64,000 bases of DNA from assembly GCF_020510445.1 (NCBI RefSeq), contig NZ_JAHBAG010000001.1, positions 2,828,501-2,892,500 on the forward strand, given 5' to 3'. Source of the DNA: Hydrogenophaga taeniospiralis. GTDB lineage: Bacteria > Pseudomonadota > Gammaproteobacteria > Burkholderiales > Burkholderiaceae_C. This document shows, piece by piece, positions 9,790 through 18,868 of this stretch. Both the position numbers and the translations under genes were made by a program. The notes beneath the pieces are model-generated. The model ran no database searches. It was not told the origin of the DNA and was given only the letters and a program-made list of their open reading frames with translations. The first letter of the stretch is position 1; every line of letters begins with the position of its first letter.

Positions 9790-9868
9790 AGCAGCCGCGG
9801 AACCGGCTTCGCCGGGCCGCAGGCTGCGCCCCCTTGAGGGGGTGACGCGCAGCGGCGCGGGGGTGGAT
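9790..9868. repeat. Dispersed intergenic repeat between etfA and acyl-CoA dehydrogenase
   Basis: The CGGAACCGGCTTCGCCGG core is followed by a CCCCTTGAGGGG hairpin and a GACGCGCAGCGGCGCGGGGG tail, almost identical to the copies at 500-590 and 56430-56500. It ends about 18 bases before the next start codon. Confidence 0.75.
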
Positions 9869-9886
9869 CTAATTTCTGGAGACCAC

Positions 9887-11677
9887 ATGAGCTACACCGC
9901 ACCCCTCAAGGACATGCTGTTCAACATCCAGCACCTGGCTCGCATCGACCAGGTGGCGCAGCTGCCCGGTTTTGAGGACGCCGGGTTTGAAACGGCGCAG
10001 GCCGTGCTGGAGGAGTGCGCCAAGCTCAACGAGGGGGTGATCGCGCCGCTGAATTTCGAGGGCGACAAGAACCCCTCTTTCTTCAAGGACGGCCAGGTCA
10101 CCACCACGCCCGGCTTCAAGGACGCCTTCCGACAGTACGCCGAAGGCGGCTGGCAGGGCCTGCAGCACCCGGTGGACTTCGGCGGCCAGGGCCTGCCCAA
10201 GACCATCGGTTCGGCCTGCACCGAAATGCTCAACAGCGCCAACATGAGCTTTGCGCTGTGCCCGCTGCTGACCGACGGCGCCATTGAAGCGCTGATCACC
10301 GCCGGCAGCGACGACCTGAAAGCCATCTACCTGGAAAAGCTGGTGAGCGGCGAATGGACCGGCACCATGAACCTGACCGAGCCGCAGGCTGGCAGCGATC
10401 TGGCCGCGGTGCGCAGCCGCGCCGAACCCCAGCCCGACGGCAGCTACAAGGTGTTCGGCACCAAGATCTTCATCACCTACGGTGAACACGACATGGCACA
10501 GAACATCGTGCACCTCGTGCTGGCCCGCGTGACCGGTGCGCCCGAGGGCGTGAAGGGCATCAGCCTGTTCGTGGTGCCGAAGTTCATGGTCAACCAGGAC
10601 GGCTCGCTCGGTGCGCGCAACGACGTGCATTGCGTCAGCATCGAACACAAGATGGGCATCAAGGCCTCGCCGACCGCCGTGCTGCAGTACGGCGACCATG
10701 GCGGCGCCGTGGGCTACCTCGTGGGCCAGGAAAACCGTGGTCTGGAATACATGTTCATCATGATGAACGCCGCGCGTTACGCCGTGGGCGTGCAGGGCAT
10801 CGCGATCGCCGAGCGTGCCTACCAGAAGGCCGTGGGCTACGCGAAGGACCGTGTGCAGAGCCGCCCGGTCGACGGTTCGCTGAGCGCCGCCGCGCCCATC
10901 ATCCACCACCCCGATGTGAAGCGCATGCTCATGACCATGCGCGCCAGCACCGAGGGTTGCCGCGCGATGGCCAGCGTGGCCGCTGCCGCCTACGACGCGG
11001 CGCACCACCACCCGGACGCCGATGCCCGCAAGGACAACGCGGCGTTCTACGAGTACCTGGTGCCGCTGGTCAAGGGCTACAGCACCGAGATGAGCCTGGA
11101 GGTCACCTCGCTGGGCGTGCAGGTGCACGGCGGCATGGGCTTCATCGAAGAAACCGGCGCCGCCCAGTACTACCGCGACGCCAAGATCCTCACCATCTAC
11201 GAAGGCACGACCGCGATCCAGGCCAACGACCTGGTGGGCCGCAAGACGGCGCGCGACGGTGGCACCAACGCCAAGGCCATCGCGGCACAGATCGAGAAAG
11301 CCGAAGCCGAACTCACGGCCTGCGGCAGTGCCAACGCGCTGGCCGTGGTCAAGCGCCTCACGGCCGCGCGCCAGGCCTTCGTGGAGGTGGTGGAGTTCAT
11401 CGCCGCCAACACCAAGAGCAACCCCAACGCCGCCTTCGCCGGCAGCGTGCCCTACCTCATGCTCGCGGGCAACGTGGTGGCGGGCTGGCAGCTGGCGCGT
11501 GCGCTGCTGGTGGCCGAAGACCAGCTGGCCGCCGGCACCGACGTGGCCTTCATGCAGGCCAAGATCACCACCGCGCGCTTCTACGCCGACCACATCCTGA
11601 GCCGCGCTCCGGGCGTGCGCGACAGCATCTGCGAAGGTGCCGACGCGGTCACGGCCATGGCCATCGACGCGTTCTAG
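9887..11677 (+). CDS. Acyl-CoA dehydrogenase, long DmdC-like form
   Basis: A 596-residue FAD-dependent acyl-CoA dehydrogenase that would donate electrons to the ETF encoded just upstream. It has the N-terminal, middle (TGTMNLTEPQAGSDLA) and C-terminal dehydrogenase domains plus the extra C-terminal domain seen in the long subgroup that includes 3-methylmercaptopropionyl-CoA dehydrogenase. The catalytic Glu is in IYEGTTAIQAND (about residue 439). The true substrate is not evident and could be a fatty acyl-CoA. ATG at 9887 is chosen: it starts MSYTAPLKDM, the family's usual N-terminus, and follows CTGGAGACC; the upstream extension is repeat DNA. Confidence 0.92.
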   Translation: MSYTAPLKDMLFNIQHLARIDQVAQLPGFEDAGFETAQAVLEECAKLNEGVIAPLNFEGDKNPSFFKDGQVTTTPGFKDAFRQYAEGGWQGLQHPVDFGGQGLPKTIGSACTEMLNSANMSFALCPLLTDGAIEALITAGSDDLKAIYLEKLVSGEWTGTMNLTEPQAGSDLAAVRSRAEPQPDGSYKVFGTKIFITYGEHDMAQNIVHLVLARVTGAPEGVKGISLFVVPKFMVNQDGSLGARNDVHCVSIEHKMGIKASPTAVLQYGDHGGAVGYLVGQENRGLEYMFIMMNAARYAVGVQGIAIAERAYQKAVGYAKDRVQSRPVDGSLSAAAPIIHHPDVKRMLMTMRASTEGCRAMASVAAAAYDAAHHHPDADARKDNAAFYEYLVPLVKGYSTEMSLEVTSLGVQVHGGMGFIEETGAAQYYRDAKILTIYEGTTAIQANDLVGRKTARDGGTNAKAIAAQIEKAEAELTACGSANALAVVKRLTAARQAFVEVVEFIAANTKSNPNAAFAGSVPYLMLAGNVVAGWQLARALLVAEDQLAAGTDVAFMQAKITTARFYADHILSRAPGVRDSICEGADAVTAMAIDAF

Positions 11678-11685
11678 ACCCCCTG

Positions 11686-11711
11686 CACCCTGTTGCTGCG
11701 GCGACAGGGTG
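11686..11711 (+). terminator. Hairpin after acyl-CoA dehydrogenase gene
   Basis: Perfect 8-base arms CACCCTGT and ACAGGGTG enclose a 10-base loop, starting 8 bases after the stop. There is no T-run, so it is more likely a mRNA-stabilising or attenuating hairpin than an efficient terminator. Confidence 0.35.
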
Positions 11712-11766
11712 TTCGGGCTCGCTGACCCAGAATCCAGCCAGCTTTTCGATCCACCACGGAGACACC

Positions 11767-12747
11767 ATGACCACCCGCCAACGCTACCTGCCCCCGGTGC
11801 TGAAGAACATCCGGTTCCCGGTGATCGGCTCGCCGCTGTTCATCATCAGCAACCCCAAGCTCGTCATTGCCCAGTGCAAGGCTGGCGTGGTGGGCGCCAT
11901 GCCGGCGCTCAACGCGCGCCCGGCCGCCCAGCTGGAAGACTGGCTGGCCGAGATCACCGAGGCCCTGGCCGCGCACGACGCCGCCAACCCGGACAACAAG
12001 GCCGCGCCTTTCGCCATCAACCAGATCGTGCACAAGAGCAACGACCGGCTGGAGCACGACATGGGCCTGTGCGCCAAGTACAAGGTGCCGATCATCATCA
12101 CCAGCCTGGGCGCGCGCGAAGACGTGAACCAGGCCGTGCACAGCTGGGGCGGCGTGGTGCTGCACGACGTGATCAACAACGTGTTCGCGCACAAGGCGAT
12201 CGAGAAGGGCGCCGACGGCCTGATCCCGGTGGCGGCCGGTGCCGGCGGCCACGCCAGCGTGAAGAGCCCGTTTGCCATGGTGCAGGAGATCCGCGAGTGG
12301 TTCGACGGCCCGATCGCGCTCTCGGGCGCCATCGCCTCGGGCGGCGCGATCCTGGCCGCGCAGGCCATGGGCGCCGACTTCGCCTACATCGGCTCGGCCT
12401 TCATCGCCACCGAGGAGGCCCGCGCCGTGGACGGCTACAAGCAGATGATCACCGAGTGCAATTCGGACGACATCGTCTACAGCAACTTCTACACCGGCAT
12501 CCACGGCAACTACCTGAAGGGCAGCATCCGCAACGCCGGCATGGACCCCGACCACCTGCCCGAGAGCGACCCGAGCAAGATGAACTTCTCCACCGGCGAA
12601 GGCGCCAACGCGGCCAAGGCCTGGAAAGACATCTGGGGCTGTGGTCAGGGCATCGGCGCGATCCGCGAGGTGATGCCGGCGGCCGATCTGGTGGCGCGCT
12701 TCAAGCGCGAATACGCCGAGGCCAAGGCGCGCATCTGCATGGGCTGA
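11767..12747 (+). CDS. NAD(P)H-dependent flavin oxidoreductase, nitronate monooxygenase family
   Basis: A 326-residue FMN-dependent TIM-barrel protein of the 2-nitropropane dioxygenase / nitronate monooxygenase family. The phosphate-binding 'AGAGGHASVKSPFAMVQEIREW' and 'GGAILAAQAMGADFAYIGSAFIATEEA' motifs are clear. Many members in this family are NADH:quinone reductases or 2-enoyl-CoA-linked flavoproteins, so nitronate oxidation is not certain. The position just after etfBA and an acyl-CoA dehydrogenase suggests a role in acyl-CoA breakdown. The start is an ATG preceded by GGAGACACC. Confidence 0.88.
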   Translation: MTTRQRYLPPVLKNIRFPVIGSPLFIISNPKLVIAQCKAGVVGAMPALNARPAAQLEDWLAEITEALAAHDAANPDNKAAPFAINQIVHKSNDRLEHDMGLCAKYKVPIIITSLGAREDVNQAVHSWGGVVLHDVINNVFAHKAIEKGADGLIPVAAGAGGHASVKSPFAMVQEIREWFDGPIALSGAIASGGAILAAQAMGADFAYIGSAFIATEEARAVDGYKQMITECNSDDIVYSNFYTGIHGNYLKGSIRNAGMDPDHLPESDPSKMNFSTGEGANAAKAWKDIWGCGQGIGAIREVMPAADLVARFKREYAEAKARICMG

Positions 12748-12766
12748 GCGCGTCGCGGACCGTTTG

Positions 12767-12793
12767 AAAAAGCCGGCCTTGGGCCGGCTTTTT
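12767..12793. terminator. Bidirectional rho-independent terminator
   Basis: Stem GCCGGCC / GGCCGGC with a 3-base loop, flanked by five A on the left and five T on the right. It lies between two converging genes (flavoprotein and penicillin-binding protein), so it can stop transcription from both sides. Confidence 0.9.
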
Positions 12794-12827
12794 CGTGTCG
12801 GCCGCGCGGTGGTCCCGGCTGGCGCGC

Positions 12828-15152
12828 TCAGGGCGTGATCACGCCCTGCAGCAACTCCAGCAGGCTCTTGGGCCGCTCCGTTTCAGGGGGCTGCGGGGGC
12901 GTGGCGTACTGCGTGCCGCCGGTGTCGGAAATGCTGCTGACCCAGTGGCCGCCCAGCCACTCGCTGTAGAGCCAGTCGCTGCCCGCGTACGCCAGCCCGG
13001 CGGGTGGTTCGGCGGGCGGGGCCTCGGGCACGCCCTTGAGCGCCGCGGCCATGTAGTCGGTCCAGATCGGCAGCGCCAGCCGACCGCCGGATTCGCGCTC
13101 GCCCAGGCTGCGCGGGTTGTCGAAGCCCATCCAGACCGCGGTGGCCAGCGTGGGCTGGTGGCCGACGAACCAGGCGTCCACCGCGTCGTTGGTGGTGCCA
13201 GTCTTGCCATAAATGTCGGCGCGCTTGAGCGTGGCCTGGGCCCTGGCCCCTGTGCCCACGCGGGCCACGTCGTTCAGCAGGCTGTTCATCACGAACGCAT
13301 TGCGCGCGGGGATGGCGCGGTTGTCGTCGGTCAGGGGTTCCGGCGGCGGTGCCTCGAACAGCAGCTTGCCCTGGGCGTCGGTGATCTTTTCCACCACCAC
13401 CGGCGCCACGCGCCAGCCACCGTTGGCCAGCGTGGCGTAGGCCCGCGCCATCTGCAGCGGCGTGGCGCTGCCCGTGCCCAGCGCCAGCGTGAGGTTGTCG
13501 GGCTGGCGCTGCGCTTCCAGGCCAAACCGGGTGACCCACTCGCGCGCGCGTTGCGTGCCCACATGCTGCAGCACGCGCACGCTCGCCAGGTTGCTCGACT
13601 TCGTCAGCGCTTCCCGCAGCGTGATCGGGCCGGCGTGCTGACCGCTGCTGTTGTCCGGGCTCCAGCCGTTGGCCGCGGTGTAGGGCGTGTCGTCCACCAG
13701 GGTGGCGGGCATCACGCGCTCTTCCAGCGCGGCCGAGTACAGCAGCGGCTTGAAGGCCGAGCCGGGCTGGCGCCAGCCCTGCGTCACGTGGTTGAAGGGC
13801 TGGCGTGTGAAATCGAAACCGCCGACGAGCGCACGCACGCGGCCGGTGTGCGTGTCCAGCGCCACCAGCGCGGCCTCGGCCTCGGGCCATTGCGAGATCG
13901 CCCACGTCGGCTCGGTCTTGCCCTTGCCGTTGCCCGTGTTCACCACCCGCACGATGGAGCCGCGCTCCAGCTTCAGCGGTGCCTGGGCCTTGGGCGCGAG
14001 CCCCGCCTGTGCCCAGCGCAGGCCCTCGCCCTGCAGGCTGATGTGTTCCCCGCTGGCGAGCTGCACTTTCAGCAGCTTCGGGCTGGCCGTCAACACCACG
14101 CCCACGCGCAGCGTCTCGTCGTCGGGGTGGTCTTTCAGCGCTTGCGCGGCCGCGCGCTCCAGCTCGGGGCCGTCGTTGTCGTCGGGCAGGGTTTCGTGGT
14201 CTTCCGGGCCACGCCAGGCGCCACGGCGGTCGAAGGCCAGCACGCCGCGCTGCACCGCTTCGTGGGCGGCGCGCTGGTCGGCCGCGCGCAGCGAGGTCGT
14301 CACGCGCAGCCCCCGCGAATAGGCGTCGGTGCCAAAACGCTCCACCACCGCGCGGCGCGCCATTTCGGCCACATGCCCGGCGTGCACGCTGCGCAGGCCC
14401 TGCGGGCGCACCACGATCTCTTCGGCGCGGGCGGCGGCCAGCTCCTGGTCGGTGATCACACCCACGGTGCGCATGCGCGAGAGCACCACGCGCTGGCGCT
14501 TGATGGCGCGCTCGAAGTTGCTCACCGGGTTGGCGTAGTAGGGGTTCTGCGGCAGGCCGGCGAGCAGGGCGGTCTCGGCCAGCGAGAGCTGGTCCATGGG
14601 TTTGCCGAAATAGGTCTGCGCCGCCGCGGCAAAGCCGTAGGCACGCTGGCCGAGGAAGATTTCGTTGAGGTAGATCTCCAGGATGCGGTCTTTGGAGATG
14701 GCCTGCTCCAGCTTGAGCGCGAGCACGATTTCCTTGGCCTTGCGCTCGGCGGTGAACTCGCGCGTGAGCAGCATGGTGCGCACCAGTTGCTGCGTGATGG
14801 TGGAGGCGCCCTGTCGGCGCCCGCCCGTGAGCGCGGCCACCACCGCGCGCGCCATGCCTTTGGGGTCCACCCCGGAATGTTCGCGAAAGCGCGCGTCTTC
14901 CACGGCCAGCACCGCGTCCTGCAGCAGCTTGGGCGTTTGTGCCAGCGGCACGTATTCGCGCCGCTCGGCGCCGAACTGCGCGATCTCCACGCCGTCAGCG
15001 GTGAACACCTGCAGCGGCAGCTTGGGCGTGTAGTGGACGATGCGGTCCAGGGGCGGCAGCTCGAAGGTGGACGCCGCTGCGGGGGGCAGGGCGAGCGCGG
15101 TGGGCAGCAGCACCAGGGCGAGCCATGCGCGGTGCGGGAAAAACTGGAACAT
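12828..15152 (-). CDS. mrcA: Penicillin-binding protein 1A, bifunctional glycosyltransferase/transpeptidase
   Basis: A 774-residue class A penicillin-binding protein that polymerises and cross-links peptidoglycan. A membrane anchor or signal (about 8-28) is followed by the GT51 domain with VEDARFREHSGVD (catalytic Glu about 85) and GASTITQQLVR. An OB-like insert comes next, then the transpeptidase domain with SXXK as GSAFKPL, SXN as KSSNLAS and the KTGTT box. A proline-rich tail ends the protein. It is single-standing and convergent with the flavoprotein gene. The symbol follows the domain layout; another class A name such as ponA would be equivalent. Confidence 0.9.
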   Translation of the reverse strand: MFQFFPHRAWLALVLLPTALALPPAAASTFELPPLDRIVHYTPKLPLQVFTADGVEIAQFGAERREYVPLAQTPKLLQDAVLAVEDARFREHSGVDPKGMARAVVAALTGGRRQGASTITQQLVRTMLLTREFTAERKAKEIVLALKLEQAISKDRILEIYLNEIFLGQRAYGFAAAAQTYFGKPMDQLSLAETALLAGLPQNPYYANPVSNFERAIKRQRVVLSRMRTVGVITDQELAAARAEEIVVRPQGLRSVHAGHVAEMARRAVVERFGTDAYSRGLRVTTSLRAADQRAAHEAVQRGVLAFDRRGAWRGPEDHETLPDDNDGPELERAAAQALKDHPDDETLRVGVVLTASPKLLKVQLASGEHISLQGEGLRWAQAGLAPKAQAPLKLERGSIVRVVNTGNGKGKTEPTWAISQWPEAEAALVALDTHTGRVRALVGGFDFTRQPFNHVTQGWRQPGSAFKPLLYSAALEERVMPATLVDDTPYTAANGWSPDNSSGQHAGPITLREALTKSSNLASVRVLQHVGTQRAREWVTRFGLEAQRQPDNLTLALGTGSATPLQMARAYATLANGGWRVAPVVVEKITDAQGKLLFEAPPPEPLTDDNRAIPARNAFVMNSLLNDVARVGTGARAQATLKRADIYGKTGTTNDAVDAWFVGHQPTLATAVWMGFDNPRSLGERESGGRLALPIWTDYMAAALKGVPEAPPAEPPAGLAYAGSDWLYSEWLGGHWVSSISDTGGTQYATPPQPPETERPKSLLELLQGVITP

Positions 15153-15292
15153 GGGACGGAATTGTCCGGGATGTGTGTGAAGCGAATAAGGAGCGGCCGA
15201 GATTTCCGGTATCCGGGCGTGATTGTCGTGCAGGAGGGCCGCTCTGCGCGTCCCATCCGGACGCGGTGCCCGCCCTGGCGGGCGCGTCCGGG

Positions 15293-16372
15293 TCAGGTGC
15301 TGCCGCGCACCACCAGCTCGAAGCCCAGGTCGAGCGCACCCGGCGAGGGGGAGTCGCCCCGCATGAGCTCCAGCAGCATCTGCGCGCTGGCTTCGCCCAT
15401 GGCGCGCCGCGGGGTGCGCACGGTGGTGAGCGGGGGCACCATGAGATCGCTGCCCGAGAGGTCGTTGAAGCCGGCCACCGCGATGCGCTCGGGCACGGCG
15501 ATCTTCAGGCGCAGCGCCGCGAGCAGGCCGCCCTGGGCCAGATCGTCGTTGCAGAAGAACACGGCGTCCACCTCGGGCCGGGTGCGCAACAAATCCTCAA
15601 GCAGTTCGCCGCCCAGGCGCATGGAGGAGGGCTGTGGGCTGAGCAGTTCCAGTCGCGCGTCGTACACGCCGTGTTGGCGCAGGCAGCGCCGGTAGCCCTC
15701 GGCGCGCTGCATGGTGCGGGGGTCGAGCTGGGCCGCCACGAACGCGATGCGCTGGCGCCCGCGCTGCAGCAGGTGTTCGGCGATGGCGTAACCCGCGTCG
15801 ATCTGCGAAAAACCCACGCAGTGCACGCCGGGGGCGGTGGTCAGTTCCATCAGGTGCACGCAGGGCACGCCACTGGTGGCGAGCAGGGCCCGCGCGGCCT
15901 CGGTGCGGTCGAATCCGGTGAGCAGCAGGCCGGCCGGGCGGTGCGCCAGGTAGCTGCGCAGCAGTTGCTCTTCCTGCAGGGGTTCGTAGTGCGTCACGCC
16001 AATGAGTGTCTGGTAGCCGTGGGGCAGCAGGGTGCGGTGCACGGCTTCGAGCACATCGACGAACAGCGCGTTGGACAACAGGGGCACCAGCACCGGCACT
16101 TGCGTGCTGCGTTGCGAGGCCAGGGCGCGCGCGGCCGGGTCGGGCACATAGCCCAGTTGCTGCGCGGCCTGCTTCACGCGCTCCACCAGCCCGGCGGCCA
16201 CGCCGCGTTCGCCACGCAGCGCCCGCGAGGCGGTGATGGGGCTCACATCGGCCGCGCGGGCCACGTCGCTCAGGGTGGTGCGGCCACTGTGGCGGCGCTT
16301 GCGTTCGGTGGGTTCCAAGGGTTTTCCCGGTATGTGTGGTGGAAATGTTGGCGTTAGGATAGCGCTGTCCAA
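15293..16372 (-). CDS. gntR: LacI-family regulator, gluconate-utilisation type
   Basis: A 359-residue LacI/GalR-family repressor. The helix-turn-helix is TTLSDVARAADVSPITASRALRG (about 32-54), followed by a periplasmic-binding-protein-like effector domain. It is divergent from gluconokinase and a TRAP operon, with LacI-type AGCGCT operators at both gene ends, so it probably represses these genes and itself. The ATG at 16372 puts the left operator inside codons 1-5; the N-terminal 30 residues are unusually long for LacI proteins, so a downstream start (for example a TTG at codon 19) may be the real one. Confidence 0.85.
   Translation of the reverse strand: MDSAILTPTFPPHIPGKPLEPTERKRRHSGRTTLSDVARAADVSPITASRALRGERGVAAGLVERVKQAAQQLGYVPDPAARALASQRSTQVPVLVPLLSNALFVDVLEAVHRTLLPHGYQTLIGVTHYEPLQEEQLLRSYLAHRPAGLLLTGFDRTEAARALLATSGVPCVHLMELTTAPGVHCVGFSQIDAGYAIAEHLLQRGRQRIAFVAAQLDPRTMQRAEGYRRCLRQHGVYDARLELLSPQPSSMRLGGELLEDLLRTRPEVDAVFFCNDDLAQGGLLAALRLKIAVPERIAVAGFNDLSGSDLMVPPLTTVRTPRRAMGEASAQMLLELMRGDSPSPGALDLGFELVVRGST
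16357..16370. promoter_or_regulatory. LacI-type operator, regulator side
   Basis: GGATAGCGCTGTCC is palindromic at 12 of 14 positions with an AGCGCT centre, the usual form for GntR-like LacI repressors. It overlaps the first codons of the regulator gene as called. Confidence 0.65.
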
Positions 16373-16484
16373 TGGATTTCACCCCCCGAACTTACCCTGA
16401 ACGCTTCCCCGTATGTTGCCGCAAAATATCCACCATGCCGATCTGCAGCGGGTCTCTTGTCGCCGCTTTTTTTTGAACCGATGG

Positions 16485-16496
16485 GATAGCGCTACC
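16485..16496. promoter_or_regulatory. LacI-type operator, gluconokinase side
   Basis: GATAGCGCTACC has the same AGCGCT centre as the operator 127 bases to the left (centre to centre, about 12 helical turns). It ends two bases before the gluconokinase ATG. Confidence 0.65.
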
Positions 16497-16498
16497 AA

Positions 16499-17047
16499 AT
16501 GAAAAATTTCCCCAAAAACGGCAGCCTGGTCGTGATGGGCGTGGCGGGTTGCGGCAAGTCCAGCCTGGGCCAGCTCTGCGCCGAAGCGCTCGGTCTGCCG
16601 CTGCTCGAAGGCGACGATTTCCATTCCCCCTCGAACGTGAGCCGGATGCGCAGTGGCACGCCGCTGAGTGACGACGACCGCGCCGCCTGGCTCGACACCC
16701 TGGCCGGGCAGTTGCAGGCCCATCCGCAGGGGGTGGTGCTCACCTGTTCGGCGCTCAGACAGCGCTACCGCGACCGGCTGCGCGCCGCAGCGCCCGGTCT
16801 GCGCTTCGTTTTTCTCGACCTCACGCAGGAACAGGCGCGCGAACGAGTGGCCGCCCGGTCCGCGCACTTGTTTCCGGTGAGCCTGGTGGCGAGCCAGTTC
16901 GCCACGCTGGAAGACCCGAGCGAAGAGCCCGGTGTGCTGCGACTGGACGCTACCCGCCCGCTGTCCGAGTTGGGCGCCGCCGTCGTGCGCTGGATGCGTG
17001 GCACCGAAGCCAGCGCTCTGGCGCAACCCCTGGAGACCAAACCATGA
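16499..17047 (+). CDS. gntK: Gluconokinase
   Basis: A 182-residue P-loop kinase converting gluconate and ATP into 6-phosphogluconate, the entry to the Entner-Doudoroff route encoded at 54-60 kb. The Walker A motif is GVAGCGKSS (about 14-22), followed by the family LLEGDDFHSPSNVSRMRSGTPLSDDDR run and the HLFPVSLVASQFATLE segment. The first ATG is needed to keep the first beta strand, yet the operator sits where a ribosome binding site should be, so the message may be leaderless or poorly translated. It overlaps the next TRAP gene by 4 bases. Confidence 0.92.
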   Translation: MKNFPKNGSLVVMGVAGCGKSSLGQLCAEALGLPLLEGDDFHSPSNVSRMRSGTPLSDDDRAAWLDTLAGQLQAHPQGVVLTCSALRQRYRDRLRAAAPGLRFVFLDLTQEQARERVAARSAHLFPVSLVASQFATLEDPSEEPGVLRLDATRPLSELGAAVVRWMRGTEASALAQPLETKP

Positions 17048-17535
17048 AACCGGGTCATTTGCTCAAACACGGGGCCGAGGCCCTGCTGGCGCTGTGTCTG
17101 CTGGGCATGGTGGTCTGCGTGTTCGGCAACGTGGTGCTTCGCTACGGCTTCAACAGCGGCATCAACGCGACCGAAGAGCTGTCGCGCCTGTTGTTCGTCT
17201 GGATGGTGTTCCTGGGCGCGACCGCTGCTTACCCGATGGGCCAGCACATGGCTTTCACCAGTCTGGTGGGGGTGCTGCGCGACCGGCCCGTGGTGTTCGC
17301 CATCGCCACGCTGGCCATCCGCCTGCTGGTGCTGCTGGCCTGCGTGCTGCTGGGCCGCGGCGCCTGGCAGCAGGTGGTGGTGGGCATGGACAGCAACTCC
17401 GTGGTGCTGGGCTACCCGGTGGCGCTGCTGCCGCTGCCCGCGCTGCTGTGCGCGCTGGCCATCGGGTGCATGGTGCTGATCGAGATCGTGCGGCGCACGC
17501 CGCTCGACCTGGGCCACCAGGCCGAAATGGAGTGA
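17044..17535 (+). CDS. TRAP transporter small permease (DctQ type)
   Basis: A 163-residue protein with four hydrophobic segments, of usual DctQ size. It carries the conserved NVVLRYGFNSGINATEELSRLLFVW run. The ATG overlaps the gntK stop (ATGA), so translation is coupled. Together with the following large permease and binding protein it forms a TRAP system, most likely importing gluconate or a related sugar acid given the neighbouring kinase and regulator. Confidence 0.9.
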   Translation: MKPGHLLKHGAEALLALCLLGMVVCVFGNVVLRYGFNSGINATEELSRLLFVWMVFLGATAAYPMGQHMAFTSLVGVLRDRPVVFAIATLAIRLLVLLACVLLGRGAWQQVVVGMDSNSVVLGYPVALLPLPALLCALAIGCMVLIEIVRRTPLDLGHQAEME

Positions 17536-17539
17536 CACG

Positions 17540-18832
17540 ATGACCATTGAAGCAATGGCCTTCGTGGTCTTCATCGCCGGCATGGTGGTGCTCATGGGCA
17601 TCGGCATGAACATGGCGTTCGCGTTGCTGCTCACCGGGGCCGCCATGGCCTGGGTGATGGATTTCTGGGACACCCAGCTGCTGGCCCAGAACATGGTGGC
17701 CGGCGTCGACAGCTTTCCGCTGCTGGCCGTGCCTTTCTTCATCCTCGCGGGCGAACTGATGAACACGGGCGGCATCAGCCGCCGCATCATCGACATGGCG
17801 CAGGCCTGGGTCGGCCACGTGCGCGGCGGGCTGGGCTATGTGGCCATCGGCGCCGCGGTGCTGCTCTCGGCCATGTCGGGCTCGGCGCTGGCCGACGCGG
17901 CGGCCATGTCCGCCATCCTGCTGCCCATGATGCGCAAGCACGGCTACCCGGTGGCCTCGTCCGCCGGGCTGATTGCCGCGGGCAGCGTGATCGGCCCGAT
18001 CATCCCACCGTCGATGGCCTTCGTGATCTACGGCGTGACGACCAACACCTCGATCTCGGCGCTGTTCATCTCGGGCATCGTGCCCGGCCTGATCATGGGC
18101 GCCGCGCTGGTGGTGACCTGGCGCGTGGTGCTGCGCAAGATGGCGTTGCAGAGCCACCCGCCGGTGCCCATGGCCGAGCGTCTGCGCCTCACCGGCCGCG
18201 CGGTCTGGGCGCTGTTCATGCCGGTGATCATCATCGGCGGCATGAAAAGCGGCGTGTTCACCCCGACCGAGGCCGCCGTGGTGGCCGCGGCCTACGCGCT
18301 GGTGATCGCGCTCTTCGTGCACCGCGAGATGCGCCTGCCCGAGCTGTATGGGGTGCTGGTGCGCGCCGCGAGCACCACCTCGGTGGTGATGTTCCTGTGC
18401 GCCGGTGCCGCCGTGGCCAGCTACATGATCACGCTGGCCGACCTGCCGTCCACACTCACCGGCTGGCTGGGGCCGCTGGTGGAGCACCCGCGCGTGCTCA
18501 TGGTCACCATGATGCTGGTGCTGGTGCTGATCGGCACCGCGCTCGACCTCACGCCCACCATCCTGATCTTCGCGCCGGTGATGCTGCCCATCGCCGTGAA
18601 GGCGGGCATCGACCCGGTGTACTTCGGGCTGATGTTCGTGCTCAACGGCGCGATCGGCCTGGTCACGCCGCCCGTGGGCACGGTGCTCAACGTGGTGGCC
18701 GGTGTGGGGCGCCTGCCCATGCACCAGGTCATCAAGGGCGTCAACCCGTTCCTGCTCGCCTACCTCATCGTTCTCGGCCTGTTCATCGTGTTCCCGCAGA
18801 TCGTCACCGCGCCCGTGGCCTGGATGCGCTGA
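17540..18832 (+). CDS. TRAP transporter large permease (DctM type)
   Basis: The 430-residue transport subunit with about 12 membrane segments. Family motifs include SGSALADAAAMSAILLPMM, a VIGPIIPPSMAFVIYG run and VTPPVGTVLNVV. It starts four bases after the small permease stop, in the same operon. The gluconokinase neighbour suggests a sugar-acid substrate. Confidence 0.92.
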   Translation: MTIEAMAFVVFIAGMVVLMGIGMNMAFALLLTGAAMAWVMDFWDTQLLAQNMVAGVDSFPLLAVPFFILAGELMNTGGISRRIIDMAQAWVGHVRGGLGYVAIGAAVLLSAMSGSALADAAAMSAILLPMMRKHGYPVASSAGLIAAGSVIGPIIPPSMAFVIYGVTTNTSISALFISGIVPGLIMGAALVVTWRVVLRKMALQSHPPVPMAERLRLTGRAVWALFMPVIIIGGMKSGVFTPTEAAVVAAAYALVIALFVHREMRLPELYGVLVRAASTTSVVMFLCAGAAVASYMITLADLPSTLTGWLGPLVEHPRVLMVTMMLVLVLIGTALDLTPTILIFAPVMLPIAVKAGIDPVYFGLMFVLNGAIGLVTPPVGTVLNVVAGVGRLPMHQVIKGVNPFLLAYLIVLGLFIVFPQIVTAPVAWMR

Positions 18833-18868
18833 CGTTTCAACCTTACCCACTGCTCCAAGGAGACTGTC

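Noticed and set aside
12795..15695. 966-codon plus-strand frame over the penicillin-binding protein gene
   Set aside because: Antisense shadow; the minus frame has all class A penicillin-binding protein motifs.
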